DNA of 64,000 bases from CAZKAP01 sp964552195 (GTDB taxonomy: Bacteria; Bacteroidota; Bacteroidia; Flavobacteriales; Flavobacteriaceae), in NCBI GenBank assembly GCA_964552195.1, contig CAZKFM010000002.1, forward strand, positions 186,001 through 250,000. Reading direction: 5' to 3'. Below, piece by piece: positions 41,813 through 50,805 of the stretch. Made by a program: the position numbers and the translations under genes. The notes below the pieces were generated by a model, which searched no databases, was not told the origin of the DNA, and worked only from the letters and a program-made list of their open reading frames with translations. Each line of letters opens with the position of its first letter. Position 1 is the stretch's first letter.

Positions 41813-42975
41813 AGACTGCCAAGAGACTTGAGACGGTAACAGAGTACTACTTTTCGCATAAGCTCAGGGAAGTGAGAAAGCTCGCTGACGAAGGCAAACC
41901 CATCATTAACCTCGGAATTGGAAGTCCCGATTTGCTGCCCGATCCCGGCATAGTCGATGCGATGAAGCGTTCCCTTACCGAGAACGGGGTGCATCAGTAC
42001 CAGCCCTATACCGGCATACCGGAATTCCGGCAGGCGATAGCCGATTTCTACGCGGATAGATTCGGAGTTACTCTGGACCGTGATACTCAGGTTTTACCCC
42101 TGATGGGTTCGAAAGAGGGGATTATGCACCTGAGCATGGCTTATCTCGATCCAGGCGATCGGGTCTGGATACCCAATCCCGGATATCCGACCTATCGCTC
42201 GGTTGCCCAACTCATGCAAGCCAGGGTCGAGGAATATCCCCTGCTTGCGGAAAATGGGTACTTTCCCGACCTTGGGGCCTTAGAGAACATGAATCCTGAC
42301 GGAGTCAAAATCATGTGGGTGAATTACCCCCATATGCCCACGGGAGCGTTGGCCAGTGCGGAACAGCTTTCTAAGCTCTGGGAATTCTGCCAACGCTTCG
42401 AAATACTGCTGGTCAACGATAATCCCTATGCGTTTGTGCTCAACGAGGAACCGGTTAGCCTGTTATCGGTATCGGGTGCCGCTCAGGGTGCCGTGGAGCT
42501 GAATAGCCTGAGCAAAACATTTAACCTGGCCGGCTGGCGAATGGGAATGTTGGTGGGAGCACCTGCTGTAATTCAGGCGGCTCTGAAGGTGAAGAGCAAT
42601 ATGGATTCAGGCATGTTCCGCGCACTGCAGGCCGGTGCGATCCGGGCACTGAATTCCAATGAGGCCTGGTACAAAGCACTCAATACGGAATACAGAGCAC
42701 GTAAAGAGTATACTATGAGGCTCTGTGACCTGCTCGGACTGGAATACGAAACTGGTACGGCAGGGATGTTCGTTTGGGCCCGCCTGCCTGAAGGTGCCGG
42801 TGGTTCCGAGCAGTTCTCAGACCACCTGCTACACAATCATCATCTTTTCGCGGCTCCAGGGACCGTTTTCGGTTCCCTGGGAGAAGGGTATATCCGTTTT
42901 TCTTTGTGTGTGCCCCGTGAGAGAATGGAGGAGGCCATAGCGCGCATAGAACGCGCCCAAATCAAGACTTCATGA
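41809..42975 (+). CDS. Class I/II aminotransferase, probably for aromatic keto acids
   Basis: 388 residues, PLP fold type I. INLGIGSPDLLPDP near the N terminus, the tyrosine-bearing NPGYPTY, the substrate motif NYPHMPTG (Asn-Pro usual; here His), NDNPYAFVLN and the PLP lysine in NSLSKTFNLAGWRMG. Automatic names for this group vary (aspartate or LL-diaminopimelate aminotransferase). Its place between pheA and tyrA, with ATGA overlaps on both sides, argues for transamination in phenylalanine and tyrosine synthesis. Confidence 0.9.
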   Translation: MKTAKRLETVTEYYFSHKLREVRKLADEGKPIINLGIGSPDLLPDPGIVDAMKRSLTENGVHQYQPYTGIPEFRQAIADFYADRFGVTLDRDTQVLPLMGSKEGIMHLSMAYLDPGDRVWIPNPGYPTYRSVAQLMQARVEEYPLLAENGYFPDLGALENMNPDGVKIMWVNYPHMPTGALASAEQLSKLWEFCQRFEILLVNDNPYAFVLNEEPVSLLSVSGAAQGAVELNSLSKTFNLAGWRMGMLVGAPAVIQAALKVKSNMDSGMFRALQAGAIRALNSNEAWYKALNTEYRARKEYTMRLCDLLGLEYETGTAGMFVWARLPEGAGGSEQFSDHLLHNHHLFAAPGTVFGSLGEGYIRFSLCVPRERMEEAIARIERAQIKTS

Positions 42976-43853
42976 CCGGGTTGATCAAGCATATAGGAAT
43001 TGTGGGAGTGGGATTGATAGGAGGTTCCTATGCCCGTTCCCTCCGAAGGGTATCGGAATCGTTCCGGTTCTACGGTATGGACCAGGATGCAGGTAATCTG
43101 GAACAGGCTGTAAAACTCGGTCTGGTCGACGAGACCTTTGAGTTCTCCGATCTGGACCGCATGGATGTCTTGTTTCTCTGCGTGCCGGTGGATGCCTTGC
43201 TGACCATGCTCTCCAGAGTTTTGGATGGCATAGGCGATGAATGCCTGGTGGTGGATGCGGGTTCTACCAAACTCGCCCTCTGTGAAGCCGTGGCCGCACA
43301 CCCCAGGAGGCGCAATTATCTCAGTTGTCATCCCATAGCGGGAACCGAATATTCCGGCCCCGAGGCGGCCATTGACCATCTGTACCAGGGGAAAACGCAG
43401 ATTATCTGCGAGGTGGAGAAAACTGCTTTCGCCCTGCAGGAGCTCGGGCTGGATCTGTTCAGGCAGATCGGGATGCGCATACGTTACATGAATCCCGAAG
43501 CTCACGATAAGCACATTGCCTTTGTTTCTCATCTCTCCCACATCAGTTCTTTCATGTTGGGGAAGACGGTGATGGAGGAAGAGGAGAGCGAACGGGACAT
43601 CTTCGACATGGCGGGTAGCGGATTCGAAAGCACAGTCCGTTTGGCTAAGAGTTCGCCGGATATGTGGGCACCCATATTCCAGCAAAACCGGAAGTTTGTA
43701 CTCAAGACCCTGGACCGATATATTGCCAATCTCGAGGAATTCAGGCGTTGGATGGAAGCCGATGATTTCGATTCCATACACGCCAGTATGAAGCATATTA
43801 ACCAAATCAAACGGATACTGGAGGGTATTCCCCTGACCAAAACATCAGAGTAA
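42972..43853 (+). CDS. tyrA: Prephenate dehydrogenase
   Basis: Converts prephenate to 4-hydroxyphenylpyruvate with NAD(P)+. 293 residues: Rossmann motif IGIVGVGLIGGSYARSL, DAGSTKLALCEAV, HPIAGTEYSGPEAA (His of the prephenate site) and HDKHIAFVSHLSHISS. No ACT or mutase domain. ATGA overlap with the aminotransferase upstream; the next gene starts at the base after its stop. Confidence 0.95.
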   Translation: MTGLIKHIGIVGVGLIGGSYARSLRRVSESFRFYGMDQDAGNLEQAVKLGLVDETFEFSDLDRMDVLFLCVPVDALLTMLSRVLDGIGDECLVVDAGSTKLALCEAVAAHPRRRNYLSCHPIAGTEYSGPEAAIDHLYQGKTQIICEVEKTAFALQELGLDLFRQIGMRIRYMNPEAHDKHIAFVSHLSHISSFMLGKTVMEEEESERDIFDMAGSGFESTVRLAKSSPDMWAPIFQQNRKFVLKTLDRYIANLEEFRRWMEADDFDSIHASMKHINQIKRILEGIPLTKTSE

Positions 43854-44942
43854 ATGGAAAACAACAAGCAAATGCGCAAATGGCTGGACGACCTGGGCCT
43901 GCCTCATCCATTGGTCATTGCAGGTCCCTGCAGCGCCGAGACCGAAGAACAGGTAATGGAGATTGCTCATGCCCTTAAGGATACCGATGTTACCTACTAC
44001 CGGGCGGGCATCTGGAAACCGCGTACCCGACCCGGGAACTTCGAGGGGGTAGGGGCCCTGGGATTAAACTGGTTGAAGCGCGTGAAGGCCGAAACGGGTC
44101 TGCTCACGGCCACGGAAGTCGCCAATAAAACCCATGTGGACTTAGCCTTGGAACACGATATTGATCTACTTTGGATCGGTGCCCGTTCTACGGTGAGTCC
44201 GTTTATTGTTCAGGACATAGCCGATGCGCTGCAGGGCACGGATAAAGTGGTTCTGGTCAAGAATCCGGTTAATCCCGACCTTCCACTCTGGCTGGGAGCG
44301 GTCGAACGCCTGCATAAGGCCGACATCAAAAAACTGGGTGTCATCCACCGGGGATTCTCCACTTATCAGAAGACCAAGTACAGGAATATGCCCGAGTGGC
44401 AGCTGCCTATTGAACTGCAGAGCCGATTCCCGGACCTGCCGATTATTAACGACCCGAGCCACATAACCGGAAGGCGGGACCTGGTATTCGACGTTTCCCA
44501 GACAGCCCTGGACTTGAACTTCGACGGCCTGATGATCGAAACGCACCGAGATCCTGACAACGCCTGGAGTGACGCCGCCCAGCAGGTGACCCCCGACCGC
44601 CTGGTTCAGATTATGCAGGACCTGAGGATTCGTAAGGAGAACGATCCTCAGGAGGAATACCAGAAGCAGCTCAACCGGCTCAGGGCGGAGATCGACGTGG
44701 TCGACACCCAGCTGATCGAATTACTGGGCAAGCGGATGAAGGTGTCGGACGGCATTGGCCAGCTCAAGAAGGATCACAATGTCGCCGTCTTGCAGACCAA
44801 TCGTTGGAACAGCATACTCGGCCACATGATCCTGGAAGGGGAGCAGCGAGGCCTGAGCGAAGAATTCGTTCTCCGCATGTTCAAGGCTATTCATCAGGAG
44901 TCCATAAACCACCAGGAGCGCATTATTCAGGGGCACGACTAG
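43854..44942 (+). CDS. Bifunctional DAHP synthase/chorismate mutase
   Basis: 362 residues. The N-terminal domain (about 1-265) is a type I-beta DAHP synthase, seen in VIAGPCSAETEEQ, YRAGIWKPRTRPGNFEG, LWIGARS, VLVKNP and NDPSHITGRRD. The C-terminal part (about 270-362) is an AroQ chorismate mutase (LNRLRAEIDVVDTQLIELLGKRMKVSDGIGQLK). It joins the first committed step of the shikimate route with the branch step to prephenate. It ends the operon controlled by the pheA attenuator. Confidence 0.95.
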   Translation: MENNKQMRKWLDDLGLPHPLVIAGPCSAETEEQVMEIAHALKDTDVTYYRAGIWKPRTRPGNFEGVGALGLNWLKRVKAETGLLTATEVANKTHVDLALEHDIDLLWIGARSTVSPFIVQDIADALQGTDKVVLVKNPVNPDLPLWLGAVERLHKADIKKLGVIHRGFSTYQKTKYRNMPEWQLPIELQSRFPDLPIINDPSHITGRRDLVFDVSQTALDLNFDGLMIETHRDPDNAWSDAAQQVTPDRLVQIMQDLRIRKENDPQEEYQKQLNRLRAEIDVVDTQLIELLGKRMKVSDGIGQLKKDHNVAVLQTNRWNSILGHMILEGEQRGLSEEFVLRMFKAIHQESINHQERIIQGHD

Positions 44943-44954
44943 TAGGAAGAAGGC

Positions 44955-44986
44955 AAAAAAAAGCGCCTCCCGTCAAGGAGGCGCTT
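44955..44986 (-). terminator. Terminator for the minus-strand gene at 45006
   Basis: A perfect 10-bp stem AAGCGCCTCC / GGAGGCGCTT. On the minus strand it is followed by a run of T (plus-strand A run 44955-44962), so it acts on the gene ending at 45006; on the plus strand no T tract follows. Confidence 0.85.
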
Positions 44987-45005
44987 CTATAATTAGGGGC
45001 CGGAT

Positions 45006-45446
45006 TTACTTCTTGAAGATAAATCGGGTAACGAAGATTCCATCTCCGTCTCCTTTACCGGCTTCGGATTCCACGGCACTGGCAACGAAGGACAGTTCCC
45101 ATCCCTGGCTGGCCATGTCGTTGAGCATGGAGGTGATCAGGGCATCGTTGGCGGCGATATTCTGGAATCGGATTCCCCCGATGTTGTAGAAGTTCAGCAG
45201 CTTGGTTTCGTCGTATCCCTTAACGCGGATATCGCCCCGATCTGACTTGTTTCGGCCGTTGTCATCCTCGGTCTTGGTGGTGGTGAATTCCTTGTAATCC
45301 CTGGTTTCGTTGGCCTGGATCATGCGCGAACGACCCAGTCCGTTGGGAACGATCGATTCGATTACGGTTACGACTTTGAATTCCTGAGCGGAAACAAACC
45401 CCACGGAAAGCAGGGCAAAAAGCAATGCAAATTTTAAAGTTTTCAT
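45006..45446 (-). CDS. Small secreted protein of unknown function
   Basis: 146 residues with a signal peptide (MKTLKFALLFALLSVGFVSA, cleavage near SAQ). The mature part has a strand EFKVVTVIESIVPNGLGRSR, a central charged segment, and a C-terminal NDMASQGWELSFVASAVE portion like the DUF4177-type fold that has a conserved GWEL motif. I do not assign a function. It is convergent with the aromatic operon and divergent from rsgA. Confidence 0.75.
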   Translation of the reverse strand: MKTLKFALLFALLSVGFVSAQEFKVVTVIESIVPNGLGRSRMIQANETRDYKEFTTTKTEDDNGRNKSDRGDIRVKGYDETKLLNFYNIGGIRFQNIAANDALITSMLNDMASQGWELSFVASAVESEAGKGDGDGIFVTRFIFKK

Positions 45447-45553
45447 GTGAATTAAAATGGTTAATGGAATTAGAGATGTACTAAGGTACTAGCTTTAGAT
45501 TATATATTTTTTGCGGCATCATATCTTTACATTCACTTAAACTATAACGTCCC

Positions 45554-46510
45554 ATGCGGGGATTAGTGTACAGATCGACCGGAAGTTGGTACGAGGTGAG
45601 GACCGCGGACGGAAAAACCCATGCCGCGCGCATCAAGGGAAAATTCCGGATTCAGGGCCTCCGAAGCACCAATCCGGTAGCCGTGGGGGATTGGGTCAAT
45701 GTCGAACTTGAGAAGAAAGGGGACGAAGAGGTCGGCATCATAACGCAAATCGAAGATCGCAAGAACTACATCGTCCGGAAGTCTGTAAAGCTCTCCGCCC
45801 AACTGCACATCATTGCGGCCAATATCGATCAGGTTTTCGTGGCAGTGACGCTTAACAACCCTGTAACTTACCCGATTTTTGTAGACCGCTTCCTGGCCAC
45901 GGCAGAGGCTTACGACGTGCCTGCCGTTCTTCTTTTCACCAAAACTGATATGTACAGTACGGAAGAGTTGGAACAGCTAAAAGACTGGGAAGCCATATAC
46001 GAACGCATTGGATATCCGGTACTGGCCACCTCCGTGGAGGATCGCAGGGGAGTAGAGGAGCTACGGGAAATGATGAAGGGGAAGGTGAACATGTTTGCCG
46101 GCCACTCCGGGGTGGGCAAATCCACCCTGATCAATACGTTGGAACCCGGTCTGTCCCTGCGTACTGGTGAGATCTCCGACTACCACCGTCAGGGGCAGCA
46201 CGTCACCACCTTCGCCGAAATGTACGATCTGAGCTTTGGGGCCAAGATTATTGATACCCCCGGCATACGCGGTTTCGGAGTGGTCGATATGGAACCGGAC
46301 GAGGTTGGGGATTACTTTCCCGAAATCCTTTCCAGGAAAGAACACTGTAAGTTCAACAACTGCCTGCATATAGACGAACCCAAATGCGCCATCAAACAGG
46401 CCGTCGAAGACGGTGAAATATCGGAAACCCGCTACTACAGTTACCTGCAAATCGTTCAGAACGAAGAAGATACTTATCGTATGGACCCCTATAAAGATTT
46501 GGGCGAATGA
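45554..46510 (+). CDS. rsgA: Ribosome small-subunit-dependent GTPase A
   Basis: A late-stage 30S maturation factor. 318 residues: N-terminal OB fold (1-70), then a circularly permuted GTPase with G4 (LFTKTD) before G1 (GHSGVGKSTLIN) and G3 (DTPGIRGF), and a C-terminal zinc finger (CKFNNCLHIDEPKC). All hallmark motifs are intact. dtd overlaps its stop codon (ATGA). Confidence 0.96.
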   Translation: MRGLVYRSTGSWYEVRTADGKTHAARIKGKFRIQGLRSTNPVAVGDWVNVELEKKGDEEVGIITQIEDRKNYIVRKSVKLSAQLHIIAANIDQVFVAVTLNNPVTYPIFVDRFLATAEAYDVPAVLLFTKTDMYSTEELEQLKDWEAIYERIGYPVLATSVEDRRGVEELREMMKGKVNMFAGHSGVGKSTLINTLEPGLSLRTGEISDYHRQGQHVTTFAEMYDLSFGAKIIDTPGIRGFGVVDMEPDEVGDYFPEILSRKEHCKFNNCLHIDEPKCAIKQAVEDGEISETRYYSYLQIVQNEEDTYRMDPYKDLGE

Positions 46511-46959
46511 GGGTGCTGCTTCAGCGTGTACGGGAGGCCTCTGTGGTTTCTGATGGAGTAGAAACCGGCCGCACGGGACCCGGATTACTGGTTTTCCTCG
46601 GTATAGAGCATGAGGACGGGGAAGAGGATATTCCCTGGCTGGTGAACAAACTCCTCAACCTCCGGATTTTTCCCGATGCTAAGGGGGTGATGAACCGGTC
46701 CGTAATCGATGTGCAGGGAGAGGTATTACTCGTCAGCCAATTTACCCTGCACGCCTCTACTCGCAAGGGAAACCGGCCTTCCTATAGCCGTTCTGCAAAG
46801 GGTCCGCAAGCCGAGCCCTTATACGAGCGGTTTCGCGCGGAGCTAAGGTCAGTTATGCAGCGTGAGATCCCGGCCGGGGTGTTCGGGGCCGATATGCAGG
46901 TGAGCCTGATCAATGACGGACCGGTCACCATCATGATCGACAGTAAAAGCAAAGAATAA
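46507..46959 (+). CDS. dtd: D-aminoacyl-tRNA deacylase
   Basis: Hydrolyses mischarged D-aminoacyl-tRNA. 150 residues, the standard length, starting MRVLLQRVREASV. The two catalytic-site motifs are present: SQFTLHAST (residues 78-86) and NDGPVTI (near 137-143). Cotranscribed with rsgA and the MazG-like gene. Confidence 0.96.
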   Translation: MRVLLQRVREASVVSDGVETGRTGPGLLVFLGIEHEDGEEDIPWLVNKLLNLRIFPDAKGVMNRSVIDVQGEVLLVSQFTLHASTRKGNRPSYSRSAKGPQAEPLYERFRAELRSVMQREIPAGVFGADMQVSLINDGPVTIMIDSKSKE

Positions 46960-47289
46960 ATGGAATTAAGACATTCGCAGAAAATCGTTGACGACTGGAT
47001 ACAGGAGTTCGGGGTGCGCTACTTTAACGAATTGACGAACATGGCCCAGCTCACGGAAGAGGTAGGGGAAGTGGCCCGGATCATAGCGAGGAGATACGGC
47101 GAGCAGAGCGAAAAGGAATCCGATAAGGAAAAGGATCTGGGAGAGGAATTGGCCGATGTGGTCTTCGTAGTGCTCTGCCTGGCCAATCAAACCGGTATAG
47201 ACCTTCAGGAGGCTTTCGACCGCAAAATGGCAAAGAAATCGCAACGGGATAAGGACCGGCACCGGTCCAACCCCAAACTCAACTCCTGA
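46960..47289 (+). CDS. MazG-like nucleotide pyrophosphohydrolase
   Basis: 109 residues. The all-alpha NTP pyrophosphatase motifs are NMAQLTEEVGEVARII and the metal-binding EELADVVFVVLCLAN (ExxE...ExxD pattern). It is close to the iMazG/dCTPase group; the nucleotide specificity cannot be told. Starts at the base after the dtd stop and overlaps aroA by one base. Confidence 0.9.
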   Translation: MELRHSQKIVDDWIQEFGVRYFNELTNMAQLTEEVGEVARIIARRYGEQSEKESDKEKDLGEELADVVFVVLCLANQTGIDLQEAFDRKMAKKSQRDKDRHRSNPKLNS

Positions 47290-48545
47290 TGAAGAACCCA
47301 TCGAAACCGATCCGGCTTCACTATCCTGGTGGAGAAAGGCCGCTGTCCGCAAGTGTGCAGGTACCGGGTTCCAAGAGTGAGAGCAACCGATTGCTCTTAC
47401 TCCAGGGGCATTTTCCCGAACTGGTCATTGAAAACCTTTCGGACTCTGACGATACCCGATATATGCTCCGCGGGATGAAGGAAACGGGGGGTACGGTCGA
47501 TATCCATCACGCAGGTACGGCCATGCGCTTTTTGACCGCTTACTTCGCCACAACTGAAGGCAGGGAGGTCATACTTACCGGCTCCAGGCGGATGACTCAA
47601 CGCCCCATAGGCATACTGGTCGATGCGTTGCGACAGCTCGGTGGGCGGATCGAATATCTGGGGGAGCCAGGATATCCCCCTTTGCGCATTAGTGGCACAA
47701 CACCGGTGGGTAATGAAGTGGAGATCCGGGCGGACGTTAGTAGCCAGTACATTAGTGCCCTGCTGCTGTCAGCACCGAAGTGGCCTGGGGGGCTCAGCCT
47801 TAAATTGAAGGGGAGGCTCACCTCGATTCCCTATGTCGAGATGACCTTGGCTCTGCTGCGCCGGCTGGACGTATCCGCCTCTTTCGAAGGGAACCGGATA
47901 CGGGTGGAACCTCTGAGAGAAACGGAAGGCAGGACCCTGGTTGTCGAATCCGACTGGAGTGCAGCCAGTTACTACTACAGTCTTTTGTCCCTTTCGCCTG
48001 TTGGGAGTCGGCTGGACATGACGGCCTTTCGTTCGGATTCCCTTCAGGGAGACAGCCGCTTAGTTCGGATTTACAAAGATTTCGGTGTGGAGAGTGCGTT
48101 TTCGGGCCACACCCTTACACTTCGAAAATTTCAGGATTCTCCCCGGACACCGTTGGAGCTGGACTTGTCGGATGCGCCGGATATTGCACAGACCATAGTG
48201 GTGAGCTGTCTCGGGCTGGGTCGCCCGTGTCACCTGAAAGGCCTTCACACCCTGCCCATTAAGGAAACCGATCGCCTGCAGGCACTGAAGACAGAAATCG
48301 GGAAATTGGGGGGAGTGGTTCGTACCGACAGCGAATCCCTGGTCCTGGAGCCTGCAGTAGGTGATCTCCATTCCGGGGTAAGTATCGACACCTATGACGA
48401 CCACCGCATGGCGATGGCATTTGCACCTTTGGCCTATATGTTGCCCCTGTGCATACGAGATCCGGAAGTAGTGAGTAAATCCTATCCCGGATTCTGGAAC
48501 GATTTTGGCTCCCTGGGATTCCGGATGGATACGGTTGAGGAGTAG
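47289..48545 (+). CDS. aroA: 3-phosphoshikimate 1-carboxyvinyltransferase (EPSP synthase)
   Basis: Sixth step of the shikimate pathway. 418 residues: VPGSKSESNRLLLL, the GTAMRFLTAYFA motif (usually GNAGTAMR), RMTQRPIGILVDALRQLG, SSQYISALLL, LPIKETDRLQALKTEIGKLG and DTYDDHRMAMAFAPLA. N-terminal and C-terminal halves of the double domain are both complete. It is apart from the attenuated aromatic operon, in a repair and maturation cluster. Confidence 0.95.
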   Translation: MKNPSKPIRLHYPGGERPLSASVQVPGSKSESNRLLLLQGHFPELVIENLSDSDDTRYMLRGMKETGGTVDIHHAGTAMRFLTAYFATTEGREVILTGSRRMTQRPIGILVDALRQLGGRIEYLGEPGYPPLRISGTTPVGNEVEIRADVSSQYISALLLSAPKWPGGLSLKLKGRLTSIPYVEMTLALLRRLDVSASFEGNRIRVEPLRETEGRTLVVESDWSAASYYYSLLSLSPVGSRLDMTAFRSDSLQGDSRLVRIYKDFGVESAFSGHTLTLRKFQDSPRTPLELDLSDAPDIAQTIVVSCLGLGRPCHLKGLHTLPIKETDRLQALKTEIGKLGGVVRTDSESLVLEPAVGDLHSGVSIDTYDDHRMAMAFAPLAYMLPLCIRDPEVVSKSYPGFWNDFGSLGFRMDTVEE

Positions 48546-48584
48546 TCGTCCATTGCATCAGATTCGAGGAACTTCTCCGGAGAC

Positions 48585-48616
48585 TTGACAAGCCCTGTGC
48601 TGGCATCGTATCTTTG
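48585..48616 (+). promoter_or_regulatory. Promoter of queA (TTG-N21-TATCTTTG)
   Basis: TTG at 48585-48587 and TATCTTTG at 48609-48616, a consensus -7, lie 63 bp upstream of the queA ATG. Confidence 0.65.
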
Positions 48617-48678
48617 CGCTCATTTTACTGAAAGAGTCAAGCAGTTATTGGCAAACGGCACTAAAAAATTGCACCTAG

Positions 48679-49728
48679 ATGAAATTATCCAACTTCAACT
48701 TTGAATTACCCAAGGAATTGCTGGCGGAATATCCCGCAGATCACAGGGATGAGTCCAAACTCATGGTGATCAACCGTGCGGAAGGCACCATAGAGCACCA
48801 CATGTTCAAAGACCTGATTGACTATTTCGATCAAGGGGATGTAATGGTGCTCAATAATACCAAGGTTTTTCCCGCACGACTTTACGGGAATAAGGAGAAG
48901 ACGGGAGCCCGGATCGAGGTGTTTCTTCTCAGGGAGTTAAACCAGGAGCAACGGCTGTGGGACGTATTGGTCGATCCCGCCCGAAAGATCCGAATCGGTA
49001 ATAAACTCTATTTCGGCGATGACGAAAGTCTGGTGGCCGAAGTCATCGACAACACCACCTCACGAGGTCGTACCTTGAGATTCCTTTTCGACGGTTCCTA
49101 TGCCGATTTCCGAAGAAAACTGCGCGAACTCGGTGAGACTCCTCTTCCGAAGTACATCAAGCGCGAAGTAGAGCCATCCGACGAGGACCGCTATCAGACC
49201 ATCTACGCCAAGCACGAGGGCGCCGTGGCAGCGCCAACAGCCGGCCTTCATTTTTCCAAGCACCTCTTAAAGCGGCTGGAAATCAAAGGCATCAATTTCG
49301 CTGAGGTGACTCTGCATGTGGGACTGGGGACTTTCAATCCTGTCGAAGTGGAGGACCTGTCCAAGCACAAAATGGATAGTGAGGAACTTATTATAGACGA
49401 AAAAGCGGTTCGTATCGTAAATCGGGCCAAGGCCGAGCGCAGGAAGGTCTGTGCTGTGGGTACCACGGTTATGCGATCTCTGGAAAGTGCAGTATCCTCC
49501 GAGCGGACCCTGAATACATACGAGGGCTGGACCAACAAATTCATCTTTCCTCCCTATGATTTCAGTATAGCTGACAGCATGATAACCAATTTCCACCTGC
49601 CGAAATCTACCCTGCTGATGATGGTTGCTGCCTTTATGGGCCATGATCTCATGAAGAAGGCTTATAAACAGGCGATACTCGAGCAGTACCGCTTTTACTC
49701 CTATGGAGATGCCATGCTGATCCTCTAA
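48679..49728 (+). CDS. queA: tRNA preQ1(34) S-adenosylmethionine ribosyltransferase-isomerase
   Basis: Adds the ribosyl part of SAM to preQ1 in tRNA on the way to queuosine. 349 residues: FELPKELLAEYPADHRDESKLMV, VLNNTKVFPARLYG, HEGAVAAPTAGLHF, LHVGLGTFNPV and the C-terminal TNFHLPKSTLLMMVAAF, all standard. rlmN follows after 10 bp. Confidence 0.96.
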   Translation: MKLSNFNFELPKELLAEYPADHRDESKLMVINRAEGTIEHHMFKDLIDYFDQGDVMVLNNTKVFPARLYGNKEKTGARIEVFLLRELNQEQRLWDVLVDPARKIRIGNKLYFGDDESLVAEVIDNTTSRGRTLRFLFDGSYADFRRKLRELGETPLPKYIKREVEPSDEDRYQTIYAKHEGAVAAPTAGLHFSKHLLKRLEIKGINFAEVTLHVGLGTFNPVEVEDLSKHKMDSEELIIDEKAVRIVNRAKAERRKVCAVGTTVMRSLESAVSSERTLNTYEGWTNKFIFPPYDFSIADSMITNFHLPKSTLLMMVAAFMGHDLMKKAYKQAILEQYRFYSYGDAMLIL

Positions 49729-49738
49729 GTCGGAAATT

Positions 49739-50773
49739 TTGAAGGATATTCGGTCGCTAAGCTTGCAACAACTCCGAGATTTTTTCGAAGAGTCGGGGGC
49801 GCCTGCGTACCGGGGAAATCAGGTATATGAATGGTTGTGGGGCAAGTCGGTTCACGATTTTCAGCAGATGACCAACCTCTCACACGAGCTGAGGGAACAC
49901 CTAGCCCAAAACTTTGAAATTCTTCCCATAGCAGTAGACCGCATGCAGCGTAGTGAGGACGGAACCATTAAAAATGCCCTTCGCCTGCACGATGGGAATA
50001 CGGTCGAATCGGTGCTGATCCCAACCGAAACCAGGACAACGGCCTGTGTTTCCAGCCAGGTGGGCTGCAGCTTAAACTGCAGGTTCTGTGCCACCGCGCG
50101 GATCAAGCGCATGCGTAATCTGAGTCCCGGGGAAATCTACGATCAGGTGGTCACCATCGATCATCAGAGCCGGACTTTCTACGGGAGGCCCCTTTCCAAC
50201 ATCGTTTTCATGGGCATGGGTGAGCCTCTGATGAATTATCCCAATCTGATCAAGGCCATTGAACGCATAACGGATTCGAAAGGCCTGGGGATGTCCGCAA
50301 AGCGAATTACCGTTTCCACCTCGGGAGTGCCGAAAATGGTTCGCCGGCTGGCCGATGACTGGACGGGCTTTCAACTCGCAGTCTCACTTCATTCCGCCAT
50401 AGATGAGGTCAGAACGGGAATTATGCCCTTCAATGAGCAGTTTCCCCTGGCCGAACTTTTGGATTCTCTTGTGTACTGGTACCGCCAAACGCAAAGCAAA
50501 ATCACCTTTGAATACGTGGTTTGGAAGGGGATCAATGATAATGCCGAGTCGATCGACGCATTGATCAGGTATTGCAGAAAGGTGCCTTCCAAGGTAAATC
50601 TGATTCAATACAATCCCATCGGTGACGAGGAGTTTGTTCAGGCCGGTTCAGCATGGACGGATCGATATGCCCGGGAGCTTCGTGAAGCCGGGATTATTGT
50701 GACTGTAAGGAAATCCCGAGGGAGCGATATCGATGCGGCCTGCGGACAGTTGGCAAATAAATCCGCAGAATAG
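49739..50773 (+). CDS. rlmN: 23S rRNA (A2503-C2)/tRNA (A37-C2) methyltransferase
   Basis: A radical SAM methyltransferase. 344 residues, TTG start. Motifs: the cluster-binding CSLNCRFCATA (about 103-113), GMGEPLMNY, and the late catalytic cysteine in DIDAACGQLA near residue 338, followed by the second site cysteine region. Length and order match RlmN. Ten bp after queA, in the same transcript. Confidence 0.95.
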   Translation: MKDIRSLSLQQLRDFFEESGAPAYRGNQVYEWLWGKSVHDFQQMTNLSHELREHLAQNFEILPIAVDRMQRSEDGTIKNALRLHDGNTVESVLIPTETRTTACVSSQVGCSLNCRFCATARIKRMRNLSPGEIYDQVVTIDHQSRTFYGRPLSNIVFMGMGEPLMNYPNLIKAIERITDSKGLGMSAKRITVSTSGVPKMVRRLADDWTGFQLAVSLHSAIDEVRTGIMPFNEQFPLAELLDSLVYWYRQTQSKITFEYVVWKGINDNAESIDALIRYCRKVPSKVNLIQYNPIGDEEFVQAGSAWTDRYARELREAGIIVTVRKSRGSDIDAACGQLANKSAE

Positions 50774-50782
50774 CTACTTTTG
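50750..50782 (+). promoter_or_regulatory. Promoter of the polyprenyl synthase gene (TTG-N22-TACTTTTG)
   Basis: TTG at 50750-50752 and TACTTTTG at 50775-50782. It lies at the 3' end of rlmN; the coding start (TTG) is at 50806. Confidence 0.55.
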
Positions 50783-50805
50783 GAAGGGAATTTATCCGGA
50801 ACCTA

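Noticed and set aside
42840..43805. A 321-codon open frame on the minus strand
   Set aside because: It is antisense to tyrA and the aminotransferase, both firmly identified, and shows no family motif.
44955..44986. A second attenuator or regulatory hairpin at the end of the aromatic operon
   Set aside because: The T tract is on the minus strand only, so it is the plain terminator of the gene at 45006.
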